The translations under genes were made by a program, and so were the position numbers. A stretch of DNA of 64,000 nt, from assembly GCF_000275845.1 (NCBI RefSeq), contig NW_006766888.1, positions 921,701 through 985,700 on the forward strand, in the 5' to 3' direction. Of the stretch, positions 47,603 through 59,117 are shown piece by piece. This DNA is from Dichomitus squalens LYAD-421 SS1. Lineage: Eukaryota; Basidiomycota; Agaricomycetes; Polyporales; Polyporaceae. The notes under the pieces are model-generated. The model did no database searches, was not told the DNA's origin, and saw only the letters and a program-made list of their open reading frames with translations. How positions within the stretch are numbered: the first letter of the stretch is position 1; each line of letters begins with the position of its first letter.

Positions 47603-49517
47603 ATGCCGTCTACCACCAGAAGTATGCAAGCGGTCTGGTATACGAAGGTGTGTACATCCTAAGTAAGCAGATCTTGTCTCACGTCTCTGTCACGTCTGCA
47701 CAAAGGCTCGTGAATTCGAGGTCCGCGACGTACCGATTCCTCAGGCGGAAGACGATGAGGTCCTCCTGAAAAGTCGGTGAACATCTCCAAGCCAACCACA
47801 TGAGCACAAGCTAATCCCATCGTCCCCCTTCCTAGTTAAGGCATGCGGTGAGTACCTCTCCGATCATTTACCGCCCCATTCCATTCACGACTTGAGCGCA
47901 GGGATCTGTGGTACCGATAGTCACATTCATGAGGGAGAGTTCATTGCAGAGTTTCCGGTCTGTCGTGCCAATGCATTCGATCGACTTGGATTCCTATTGA
48001 CTTGCGATGTTCCGAATCAGCTCATTCCTGGTCACGAAGTCGTCGGCGAGGTTGTGGAGACTGGAAAAAACGTGACAGGGTTCAGTAAGGGCGATCGATG
48101 CGTCGCCGACCCCACCACGGTGGTATGCGTGTCGTCGTAGAAGCAAGATAGCGAAATGCCCGCTCACTTTTGCGACTGCACAGTGCGGCAGCTGCTTCTA
48201 TTGCCGACGGGGCCGACCACTCCTGTGCGAGAACTACATCGGTATCGGTTGCAGCGCACCGGGAGGGTTCGCGGAGTACATCTCGCTGTGAGTTGCATGC
48301 AGCCACCATCCGTCGACCCCATCTCTGATCAGAACAATTCCTCAGCAAAGCGAACAAACTCTTCAAGATCTACAACCTCTCTGATGAGGAAGCGACTCTC
48401 GTCGAGCCGGCAGCATGCGCAGTACATGGCATGGACCAGCTCGATGCAGGCGTGGGCGTCGATGCCCTCATCATCGGTGCAGGACCCACCGGCCTCATAC
48501 TCGCGCAAATGCTCAAACTCAACGGCGCGCACCGCGTCGTCGTAGCGGCGAACAAGGGCGTCAAGATGGACCTGGCGAAGGAGCTGGATGCGGGCACCGA
48601 GTATATTGAGCTAGATCGAGAGAACCCGCAGGCACAATGGAAGCGGTTGAAGCAGGACAACCCTTATGGGTTCGATGTTGTGGCGAGTGGTCGTGCGGCT
48701 TTATGAGGGGAGTGAATTGGAGGCTCACAGCAGTCTAGGTCGAGGCGACTGGCATGGAACGGGTCGCTCAGGACTCGATCAACTACGTTCGCCGAGGTGG
48801 GACGTTGATGATCTACGGCGTGTACAGCAATGACGCTCTCGTTCATTGGCCTCCATCAAAGATCTTTGTCGACGAAATCCGCGTGAGTGGCATTCTCTCC
48901 TCCTCCAGCCAAGGCCCCCGCAGCTGGTCGAAGCCTCAGGCTCCACACGGGGACCGCAGTCGGCCTTCTGTTGCATAGCACGAAGACGTTGAGCTGACAT
49001 AGGATTTCCTATCATCAGATTATCGGTTCGTTCGCACAGATGCACTGTTTCCCTCGCGCGGTCGCGTATCTGGACAGCGGTAGGATCAAGGTGAAGGGCA
49101 TGGTAAGCATCGTCCTCTTCCTGGATTCTACCACCTTCTATTTCCCGCGCCCTGTCTTTTTCTACTCGCTCCCCCCACTTTGTCGCCGGTACTGTGCCCA
49201 TTCCGCCCACGTATTCCATCGGGTTGTCAGCCGAAGAGCCGCAACTAACCGTTTCATTACATGTCATTGGCAATCAACGCGCATAACTACCGTTCCTGTC
49301 TTGACCTCGACCACGAACATCGGGGACCATCCGCTGTTCAACATGCACCCAATCGAATTCTCGCGTTTCCTGACTCCGCTTGGCAAACCCTGATTCGCTG
49401 CTATCTGAACGGCGATCGGGCATGCAGGTCACCGACGTATTCAAGGTCGCCGATTATGCGAAGGCGCTTGATAAGCTGCGAAGCAGGACAGCGGTCAAAA
49501 TTGCTATCAAACCGTGA
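47603..49517 (+). CDS. Zinc-dependent alcohol/polyol dehydrogenase (MDR family)
   Basis: Ten exons (47603-47647, 47706-47772, 47836-47847, 47902-47957, 48021-48122, 48184-48287, 48346-48682, 48739-48882, 49019-49102, 49428-49517) give 346 residues, typical for this family. Catalytic zinc ligands C41 ([11 protein letters not shown]) and H65-E66 (PGHEVVGEV) and the structural-zinc cysteines C95, C98, C101 and C109 are present. The Rossmann motif is GAGPTGL. The overall wording resembles sorbitol/D-arabinitol-type dehydrogenases, so a sugar-alcohol substrate with NAD(P) is a fair guess, not proof. It is cytosolic. Exon 3 is just 12 nt. Intron 7 appears to have a GC donor (GCGAGT; an alternative GTGGCG would drop one Val). 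The last intron is 325 nt, far longer than the others. Confidence 0.88.
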
Positions 49518-50646
49518 ACGTACGTTGCTCCAAGCCAGCGTAGTCCCACCGCCCGAGCTTTGTGAATACGCCGTAGACGGCATGTCTTCGGAGGGAGGAC
49601 GTGCATGGAGAATATATATTCCACCTGTGCTTTCGTCACTTCAGACACTGCTAGTGCGATCACAGGGCGAGGGAAAACCGAGAACGCAGCTACGTACTAG
49701 TATGGAGGCCTCGGGGGTTTAAGCATGCGGTGTTTATTGGGGGCTTCGCTATGGAATGCAGTCGGGGTAGTGCATTTGCTTCCAGCCCGAAGCAAGGATA
49801 TCTGGCGCCACACGACACTTGCCCCATTACGCTACCTGGGCGCCGGCATTCAGGATGGAGGAGGACTGCTGCACTGGTAAAGAGCACCCCCGATACATTC
49901 ATTGGCAGAAATTCAAAAAGGTCTGCGAATGGGAAGCTAGCACGGCGCCTCGTGACCGGCTGTACCCTCTAAAGCATTGTAAGCCAAAAGGTGAAATTCT
50001 AGAGCTTACTATAGAAACCGTAACGACAGACAGCGTGACATACATTTTCATCGATGCCGTGGACGCAGGAGAACAGATGATCAAGAATCAAGCTCAAGAT
50101 TGACATCGCGAAGTCGTGGGCGATGGTATAGGCCGATCTGCGCACTCCGATATTCTGGCTTGTCCGCAGATGACAGATTGCACAGACGGGCCTTGTCTTG
50201 GTCGGGATAGCGATATTCACCGTCACGCGACGTTCACACCTAGGAATCTTGTGTTCTGGGGTTCTTCGCATCCTTAGGTGCCTTGATTTTTAGTCCCGGA
50301 TAAGCTCGGCAGATGGTGAGTCAGGTTGGGCATGCAGCAGACGTCGTCGACGATGCAACTCCTCTACGTATCACATCCCCCCGGATAGGACACGGTGGAT
50401 ACCCACAACATAGGCGTGCCAAAAGGACCCCGCAAGTTACGCAATGAGTACATCTCCCAACGCCACAGCGCAGCCGATGACGGCAGCAGCGTAACACCGC
50501 AGTTCTAACGCGAGGCACACGCATACCCCTCTCACCGTCGTCGGGTAGTCCATGTCTTGCGATTTGGCGCCGGGAATTGGGAGGCAACAAGGCGTCTTCC
50601 GGCGAGTGGGGGTTAGAGGGCAACCGAATACCGTCATACCACGGAG
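49518..50646. other. Intergenic region between convergent genes, no gene recognised
   Basis: An open frame at 49819-50103 (94 residues if read from its first start) ends in a fairly ordinary-looking protein sequence, but it has no promoter-like context, no recognised motif and no joinable exons. Confidence 0.4.
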
Positions 50647-51980
50647 TCATCGCTGAGGATTGGCCTGGGGGTAGGCTGCTTGGTCGGCCTTGGTCATTAT
50701 GGGTTTGTCGGTATTGCCGGCGAATGTCATGGGAGCGAGGGACTCCTCTGACCCAGCATGCGAGCCCGCGATAGAGTTGACAGCGGTGGTCCCATCATCT
50801 TTGCGGTCGAGGGACTGAAGGACGATAGGATGGGTGCCATGGTTGAAGCGGAGGGTGGTCAGATCCTTGGCCCGGGAGGCGTCGCTCCTTGGATCGCCCT
50901 GAATACGGTTTGAGCTATATAATTCGCTATCGTCGCGGTGGCCGATCGCGCGCATAGCCCAAGTCACGAGGACGGCGAGGTTACAGACGATCATTGCGGT
51001 GGATGCCTGCGGCCGTGATCTCAACGGCATTCTCTACACGGCGGATCGCAGGAAACTCACCAATATATGCGCCCAGATGCCTTCCGCGTTACGATTCCGG
51101 CTGATAACGTAGACACCGTGAACAATGCTGACAACTGTCGTGAACATAGATGCTGAAAATATGCCCGTGAGAAGGGCACGTCGAGCCGTGGAGAGCTTGA
51201 TGCGCCACAGAAGGCGGATTGGCAGGACAACGAGGATTAGGTCCGCGATGAAGTCCGCTATGAGGAATAATGAGAGACTCGTGCGGGTACGTCGACAAAA
51301 CGGACCTACTTGCAAGCTCTATACCTGCAACTGCAGGACCTAAGACACATTGGACACCCGCAGTCTTCTTCCAGGCGGTGTCCGTCTCACAGACGACGAT
51401 TTTGATGATGATGAGTGCCGCCCACATGATGCCGAAAAGTGCGCTGAAGACGTGCGCGTAGTTCCGCAGTCTCATCATGTATGGTATGAGCCTAATAATG
51501 GAGCAGAGGATGCTCAGGCGGGATGCCCTATGAATGGTGAGCTCCATTTCTCCGACTCAAGGACGATTGTTGGGGAGACATACCAAAGTACGCACGTGAA
51601 TGCGACGTTCAGCATGTAGTAGCCAATGATGCGAACATGGTGACCGTGGTGAAAAGGTCCAGTCTCTGAGATAATGTATAAGAGCCACGACGCTCGGTAC
51701 GGCAGTAGATACCTACTGGGTGTATCGCTTCGCGTCCACGCTCCCGCGGTCAAGAAGAAGGCGCAGACGATGGCGAAAGCAGCCCATCCATCGTCCCAGC
51801 CGAAGTGATGCCTCGACCAGCGATAATATAACCTCAGTGACGTGAACATAATACCCAGTGCGGGCAGAAGTGTCGCCAGTACTGTCAAGCAAAAGTAGAC
51901 GTGATTAGCGGACGGGAGTAGGCCCGCAGGACTAACGGCGAAGATGACTCACTGCGAATGGTAACGATGAAACTTGTCAT
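50647..51980 (-). CDS. PTH11/rhodopsin-domain-like seven-pass membrane protein
   Basis: Six exons (51980-51953, 51881-51717, 51665-51584, 51527-51310, 51257-51061, 51006-50647) give 349 residues. Hydrophobic segments are spread over the first ~240 residues. Landmarks of the fungal rhodopsin-domain/PTH11-like integral membrane family are HHFGWDDGWAA near the N-terminus, CVLWYASRLSILCSIIRLIP, the TDFIADLILVVLPIRLLW segment, and TAMIVCNLAVLVTW at the end of the core. A ~100-residue hydrophilic cytosolic tail follows. Relatives are G-protein-coupled-receptor-like surface sensors in some fungi; the ligand is unknown. The 51-nt second intron is in frame and stop-free, so intron retention would insert 17 residues in the first loop. 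Confidence 0.8.
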
Positions 51981-54751
51981 CACGCTCGTAGTCCAGGTCT
52001 CCTTGCTGTAGGCGGCCTGATTATGGCATACGCAAGATGGGTGTGGCCGTAAGGAAAAGATAGGGCAAGGCTACAACCGACGCGACAGCATGAGTAGGTC
52101 GGGGAGCGTCCGCGGCGTTGAATTTGAGAGGAGGGAATCTTATTATGGTGGATGCTGCTGATGGCGGCTATAAACGCGGTTCCATGAGACAGGTGAGCTG
52201 CAGGAGGTCGCGTAAATAATCTACGCATCAAGATCCCTCTTACGAGATCCATCGCCAGACATGGTATGGTCTGGGCTCTCACCTCATTCCCACTTGCCAT
52301 CCAACCTGCATTGATTGATAGACGCCTTTTCGCGTCTCCATCGAAATCCAGATGATCCTTCATACCTGCAGCCATGTGCGCCGCCTGCGCGCCCTCCTCC
52401 TTCCGATGGCCATCTTCAGCATCATCTGATCTCAGAAATTCTTGAGGAGGTCAGCCAAGTCCAGCTCATGTTATGCATTGACCCTCATCAGTTCGAGTCG
52501 CTACGAAGACATCCGACGGTCGGCCAATCTGCTCCATGAGGCGTGATATCTCGGACTTTCAATTCGAGTTCGGTCCTGGCCAAGTGACGCCCAAGGTCAT
52601 CGACCATACCCCACAAGTGCAAGTGCACGACAGAACGGAGACATGCGGAAGGGAGTCTCAGGGACGCCCCGCAGGGCAGCCTGTGTCGAGTGGATAGCCT
52701 ACATAATTCGAGATATCACTAGCTCGTAATACATATGAACATGAACGGGTAAATGCGTACCTGGACGACCGTATTAGCAAGTGAGCAGACGGTGATGACA
52801 TTGATCTGCCAGGTTGAGACCTGGGATTGCTGATGTAACACAGCCCCCCGGTACTTTCCATATTTCCGTCTGATCGGCGCGTTCACGTACATATGTACTT
52901 CTTTGCCTTCCGACTCAGCAAGGTGCTTCCAGCAATCGACTGCGTACGCAGGTAGCAGAGCCCCCGTTGATTGGAATACCCGATAGCAAGAAGCGGACAG
53001 CAAAGATGATGGAACCCACCACTGAGGCTTATTAGGTGCTGTGAGGAATTTCATTGCAACCACATATATATCAAGCCATAGTTCTCTGCGAACGGAAATT
53101 GATTGAGGACCTTGCCAAATTTCTCACCGCAGTCAAATTGCTCAAGTACTAGGAATGGCTCTTGTCTTGTGTCACATAACAACGGACAGTAGTGGCGGTG
53201 GCACTCCCGGGCCAACAAACATCCCTGGAGACCTTCAATTTCCAGACGTCATCATCGACAAAACTGGTCTGCGTCTGCCCTGTATGTAGCCGATGTGGTC
53301 ACCGAGGGACCCATCCCTGCCAACCAGTCACCCGCTACTTTGGACCAACTGGATTCCGACGGGGAAGAGCGGCCATCTATGTATGACAAAAAGTGCCGAC
53401 TTTCCGGGGCCAACCAGTCTATGTGGGTCTCCCATCCTTGCGATCGCAAAATCCTGGTCGTGTACATCAATGCAAGCGTCGCATGCTGAGGCGATGGAAT
53501 ACAACACCACCCTTGCAAATTCATGTCATATATATGTCTCCAGATTCTATCAATTTCCCTGCAACGGGCTCAAGCGGTCAGTCGTTTATTTCATACCTAC
53601 ACTCCCGCGGATCTACAGGTCCTATGTACACAGAGTGTGCTCCCAGAATCGTGAGCTAACTGACGGAGGCACGCATAACATCATAGTGTAATTTGGCTCG
53701 AACACGCCCGTCCACTGGCACTACGCCACAAGGCAAGATAAATGAGATCCTGTACTCTCGCTCAACGGCGGGTATATGTGCTCGTTACACAGTCATGTTG
53801 AATCATGTGAACCGCGCAAAACACGGCGTACTAATTTATGCTCGCTGGGATCTATATACGAGCTCGTCCCCACTGACCACCCTGTCGGGATGCGAATCGT
53901 ACTGTTGCGTCCAGGCTCTTCCTACCGCTACCCTGGGGAGCGCGACCGAACGATACCGCCGGTAAGTCAGATTGTGACCAAGTAATCCATACATTGTCTC
54001 GTCATATTTCCTGGATCATCTCTCTTGGGGTCGTGTTCAGATCGGACAGCCCCGCCATAGAGTGCCCGCTGCCGTACGCGGATCGTACTATCCGTCGCGG
54101 TCTTTGTCCGCAGCAAATTGCGGTCGAAAGGGCCTGGTGGTAATCGATCTGTACTTTCCATGCATTTATATGATGGTATCGATGGCGGCGGACTCGGTAT
54201 ACTTACTTACTGTCTGCTGCCCGCCCCCATAACATTCTAGTCACCCTCGCCTATTGTTTTTGACATTCCATATCAACGCCACCGGTACTATACGAATTCT
54301 GACATATTTCGCTCCGCAGTCCTCGAGAGCCTAGCCCTGAATATACTCCAAGACGTCCGTACTGGGCATCCAGTATCGAGTCAACGATCGAGGACTTGCA
54401 CGCGTGAGTCCGTGGTATCGGCACGTTCGGACCCTGTCTTTACGGATATGCTGGAAGTATAGACATGACCAGGTGGACCGCTCCGCCTCTTGCGAAGTAC
54501 TCGCCGAACAAGGCACGAAATAGGCTGCAAGCAGTACGATAGAGTGTATATAGTAAGAAAGCGTCACGCACGAATGCAACAACCTATGCACCCGGGTATC
54601 CCACCTAGTCCGCGAGCGACGCGCGTGAAACATGCAACGAGTAGCTACTGATACAAATGCGCTGTCGACGATACTCCTGCGTCAGTGTCGGGGGAAGCGC
54701 TCCGTGCACACACGCCTTCAGGCTGACGCGCAGAACCTCAGGCCTCAGGCC
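51981..54751. other. Gene-poor region of 2.8 kb, possible gene remnants
   Basis: No complete gene could be built. The minus-strand frame 53063-52719 (114 residues) has ordinary amino-acid use, for example YVNAPIRRKYGKYRGAVLHQ, and ends at a GTACGC donor-like site, so it may be an exon or a decayed gene. Frames at 53192-53690 on the plus strand are similar in length but carry stops between pieces. Confidence 0.35.
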
Positions 54752-56941
54752 TCAGGCCTCGTCCTCCGAGTCCCAGTCGGGCGGGACGGGACCCAGACCC
54801 CATATGCTCCTCCCGATCTCCCAGCCCTCGTCCTCGCTGTCCTCCTCCTCCCCGTCCGCTCGCTCGACACTGTCCCGCGCATCCGCGCCTCGCCCTGACG
54901 CGATATCAGGGCCCTCGGCCGCAACGACCGGGGGCACAGGCGGCGGGGCTGGGTTAGGAGCTGAAGCAGGGGCAGGTCCGCGCCGCACCGTCGCGTCCTC
55001 GCTCGGGCTCGCGCCCCTCCCCTTCCCCTTCCCTTTCTCCTCCCTCTCTTCCTTCTCCTTCTCGTCCTCCGCCTCATCATCTTCCCCCTCCTCCTCATCC
55101 TCGCTCATCTCGCTCAGCCCCTTGCTCGTATGCCGCTCCAGCCGCCTCGACACCCGCGAGATGCGCCTGCGCACCGCGGGGTGCGCGGGGAAGGGCGTCT
55201 GCAGCGGGAGCTCGATCGAGTATCGCGGACGCTGCGTCTCCTCCGCGTCCGCGTCCCAGTCGGAGGACGCAGACGCCTGGCTGGGGTCGTGCTCGGGGTC
55301 GGACCAGCCGTCGACGTCGACGTCGGACGAGGGGAGGATGATGGGGAGCGTGCTCGGGCTCGAGGGCGCGAGGGACGCGGATGATGATGAGGACGCGGCG
55401 CTGGGGTGCGCGTACCCGTACGAGCAGCGCGTGTGCGCCTGCGACGGTGAACCTGACCCGCGTTTCCGCGCGGACGTCAGCGGCGACGACGGGGGAGCGA
55501 GCGCGTTGCGGGCAGCCGTAGCGCGGGCGGGCTGCTGAGGACGCGCGGCTGGGGAGGGAGGCGCGTCGGATCTGCGCATCGCGCGCTCCCGCGCGGCCTC
55601 GCGCCGGAGGAACCGCGGGAACGCGTCCGCGGCGTTCCACCGCTCGAGCTGCGCGTCGCTCGCCTCCTCCAGTGCCTCCAGCTCCGGTACGTCCTCCAGG
55701 TCCTCGGAGGCGGAGGAGGGCTCCTCCGTGCGGTCCTTGGTCGCGCGCGCCCTGCTCTTGCCCTTGCTCTTATCCTTTGCCCTGCCCTTGTGTGCGAGAG
55801 ACGCGCTCTTGTTCTCCTTCTCGTCCCAGTCGTCTGGCGGGGGGACGGGGCCGGACGCGAGGTTGGCGATGCGGACGGCGCCGAGCGTGCCGCCGCGCGC
55901 GGCGAAGACGTGCGGGGTGTTGCCCGTGCCCTTGCGCCCGGGAACCTTCGTCTGGTTGACGGTGATGTGGACGTACGTCTCGGGGGCGTGATGCTGCGTG
56001 CGACGGCGTCAGCCAGCTCCCCGCGGCGGAAGGGGCGCGCGCGGACCAGAAACGGAGCACACAGCGCGCAGAGGGGGCGGACGTACGTAGATGATGCCCT
56101 TCTTCAGGTCGAGCCCGTCCGGCCAGACGTTCGAGAGCGTGAAGTCGTCCTCGGCCTCCCAGTCCCAGCCTTCCTCCCCGTCCTCGTCCGCATCCTCTGC
56201 GCCTGGCACGGGGTCGCACCCCTCCTCTTCGTCGTCCTCGTCCGGGTCAGGGAAGAGCTTCCGCTCGCGCGCGCTCGACAGGCGCGCATAGAGCTTCCCC
56301 GTCCCGGCCCTGATCTGCCCAGGGCGTTGTCCCGCGAGCGAGCAGACGGAGATGCCGTGGAGGACCTCGAACAAGTGCCCCTTGCTGTCCGCGCCTCCCT
56401 TGCCCTCTCCATGCGCGCCATCTGCCCTGTCGCTCGCCTTGCCTTTGTCTCTCGGCCTCCTGGTGAGGGGCGAGGGGGAAGGGGGGCTGAAGACGCGGCG
56501 GGGGCGGGTGACCTGGAGGCGGGCGTCGCTGGCGAAGAGGAAGAGGACGAGCATGTGGAGGAGGCGGAAGGAGTAGTTGAGCGGGACCTGGACGACGCGG
56601 AAGGGGGCGTCGGCGTGGCGGCGGGAGGGGCGGGTGCGGGTGTGTGGCGGAGGGTCGGCGGTGGAGACGAGCTGCATGCGGAGGACGATGTGCTTGCCGA
56701 AGCCGCTGGGGCGGGGGAGGGCGAGGGCGCGGAGGGCGCGGTTGAGGCCGAAGGGGTTCGAGGGGGAGTCGTGGGGGGTGGCGAACGCCCATGGGGAGGA
56801 TAGGGGGTGGCGGGGGAGGGTGTAGGGCGTCGATCGGGGTGCGGAGGGGGAGGACGAGGGGTGGGCTGGCTGGGAGAGGAGGCGTCGTTTGGAGGGGGAG
56901 GAGGATGCGGGGGTGTCGAACATGTCGCGGGGGCGTTTCAT
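54752..56941 (-). CDS. Large acidic protein with possible pRiA4b ORF-3-like region
   Basis: Two exons (56941-56087 and 55993-54752) give 698 residues. Residues ~70-300 show alternating hydrophobic strands (HIVLRMQLVS, FRVVQVPLNYSFRLLHMLVLFLF, GHLFEVLHGISV), then an acidic loop, then EDDFTLSNVWPDG and, across the intron, TYVHITVNQ. This order resembles the pRiA4b ORF-3-like domain; the match is my judgement. The remaining ~390 residues are low-complexity, with Lys/Ser/Glu- and Pro/Ala-rich blocks, and end in acidic stretches (SEDEEEGEDDEAEDEKEKEE), so probably disordered and possibly nuclear. The coding strand is very GC-rich, which creates long spurious frames on the other strand. Function unknown. 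Confidence 0.7.
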
Positions 56942-57209
56942 GGCGTCTGAATATTGTGTTGGCCGCTTCCTTTAGGATGAGCTGCAAGCAAGGACGCTTT
57001 TCCAGCGTCTCTTCCCCGCCCTTTCCCGCGCGCCCTGGGACGCGTCAACAACTACACACGTGATCGCGTCACAGATCCTTGGATGTAGCGAGGGCAGAGG
57101 ACGAGGATGTTGCAGGTTATCTCCGTTCGTTCAAATCCAATGTACATCCAAGCAAAGTACTATACATCCGGTATACAACAGCATGTGCAAAGCGCTATCC
57201 AATCATCCA

Positions 57210-58628
57210 TTACACTCCAGCACCAATCACCGCCTCGTCAGACACCTCCTGGAAGACATCCGTGAGCACCCCCGCCAGCCGCACCCCCGCCATCGCCAGC
57301 AACCGCTCCACGACCCACCCCTCCGCGATCTTCCCCGCGTACCCCGCCGTGTCCAGCTCGACCAGCTCGGGGTGCCGCCGCGGCCTCCCCGCCGCCACCT
57401 CCACGTGGATCCCGAGCACGTCGTCAAAGTCCGCCAGCTCCTCCGCCAGCGAGTACTCTTCTCCCCGCTCAGCACCGGACGCCTCGCGGTGCCCGCCCTC
57501 GTCCAGCTCGTGCGGCCACACCGGCAGCTCGCAGTTCAGCGCGTGGATCGGCCGCGCCCACGCGTACGGACACAGCGTCCCGTCGTCCCACCGCGCCTCC
57601 GCCCCCGCCGGCGTCGTCAGCCCCAGCGCCGCCCTGTAGTCCAGCGCGCGCAACGCCTGCAGGCGCGCCTGCCACCCGTACCCCTGCTCCAGCGGCTGCA
57701 CGCCCGCAGACGGCTCGGGGCAGTCGAGCCACCCGTCGCTCTCGCCGTCGAACCGGCCCCCGACGGCGAGGCCCTCGTGCATGATCCGCCGCACGAACGG
57801 GTCGTAGATCGCGCCGCGGAGGTGCGCCTCGACGAGCGCCCCCGCGGGCCCCGCGAGCGGGCGCGAGTAGTTGCGCGGCGTCTGGCGGATGGACTGCGCG
57901 ATGAGCAGCCCGTCCCACACGCTGTGGAGGTCTGCGCGCGCCGATGTCAGTGAATCCACCCCATGTTGCTATACCGCGACAGGATGCGGAAAGGGACACG
58001 CACTGGTGACGCGCCCGTTCCACTGCACGCGCGCGCCGTTCCCGCCCTTCTCGCGCCCGCTCATGTGCAGCGGCTGGTGCATGTCGCCCACCCAGTGCAC
58101 GAGGAAGCGCAGCGCCTCGTCCGCGGCGCCCGCGCCCTGCTCGCCCGCCGCGAAGCCGCGCAGGACGCGCGTGACGTTGCCGAGCGCGGCGAGCACGTTC
58201 CCCGTCGGCCGGCCCTGCCACCCGTGCGGGCCGGGGAACGCGCACGCGTCCGCGGGCGCGTCGTCGACCGCGTTGACGTAGTGCAGCGGCGCGGTGTAGC
58301 GGTACTGGGGCTTCGAGCGCACCTGATCGGCCCAGGCGGCGATGGAGGCGAGGTGGCACGGGGGGTACGAGGCGTCGGCGTCGGCGTCGGCGGACGCGGA
58401 GCGCGGGTTCGGGCAGGACGACGTGGGGGGCTGGAACGGGGAGGCGGTGGTGTCGTCGTCGAGGAAGGGATTGAGGATGTCGCAGACGGTTTGGAGGACG
58501 GGCTTGGGGAGGTGGATCTGCGCTATGGTCGCGACGATTTCGTGGCCGGCTGCGCCCCAGGCGTAGGCGCTTGGTGCGCCCGCAAGCACCGCGGTCAGTA
58601 CGAGAGCGTGTAGAGATGAGATGCGCAT
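57210..58628 (-). CDS. Secreted S1/P1-type nuclease
   Basis: Two exons (58628-58004 and 57931-57210) give 448 residues. MRISSLHALVLTAVLAGAPSAYA is a signal peptide, so the mature protein starts at W24 (WGAAGHE), the N-terminal Trp that itself binds zinc in this family. The other tri-zinc ligand regions are visible: WADQVR, LHYVNAV, LVHWVGDMHQPLH and NLHSVWD. S1/P1 enzymes cut single-stranded DNA/RNA and remove 3'-phosphate from nucleotides, outside the cell at acid pH, and serve phosphate and nucleoside scavenging. The protein is longer than the classical ~270-residue mature form: it has an Ala/Asp-rich insert (SADADADAS) and a ~150-residue C-terminal extension with acidic residues. Confidence 0.92.
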
Positions 58629-59117
58629 GATGGTCGCAGCGAATAGAGGAGTGGGCGATGTGTGGAGAAGGGACCTGGGTATATGTGGGGCAGGCGGACG
58701 CTTGTAGTGGGGACGGTGCGAAGACGTGGACCGCCCGAGGATGCTTTATGGGCTCGACGCCGTCAGCGAAGCGCGCTATTCTTGTGCACGGCGGTTATAG
58801 AGCGCAGCGACGTCAGTCAGAGAGAGCGCGAGCGTCGAACGTGCGCAACAATGAACACAGAAAGAAGCCGCTGAGGCCTGCAATGGGCGAGAGTCGCCTG
58901 CACGGCCAGAGTGTGTCTTTTGTCGCCCCGTGCGTCGTATGTAGACCTGCCATTACTCAATTCGGGTTACGAACGGACGGATCCACATTAGGCAGGCAGG
59001 CAGGCGCTGACTTGGGTGCAGTACGCGAACGCAGCAACGATAGATACAACTTCAAAACTACCCCACCCCTGCGTATACTCGCGAGAAAAGGTATCTAGCC
59101 AGGACCCCCCTCCAGTC
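58629..59117. other. Intergenic region, no gene seen
   Basis: S1/P1 nuclease promoter and endoglucanase 3' flank. It includes a GGCAGGCAGGCAGGC run at about 58991. Confidence 0.5.

Noticed and set aside
54657..55538. Plus-strand frame of 293 residues, Ser/Arg-rich
   Set aside because: Antisense shadow of the disordered tail of the acidic protein.
55790..56803. Long plus-strand frame of 337 residues
   Set aside because: It lies opposite the GC-rich coding strand of the acidic protein gene, is extremely Gly/Ala/Arg/Val/Glu-rich, and shows no motif. It is a shadow created by codon bias.
57469..58359. Minus-strand frame of 296 residues in another phase of the nuclease gene
   Set aside because: Arg/Ala-rich shadow frame; the true frame carries all zinc ligands and the signal peptide.
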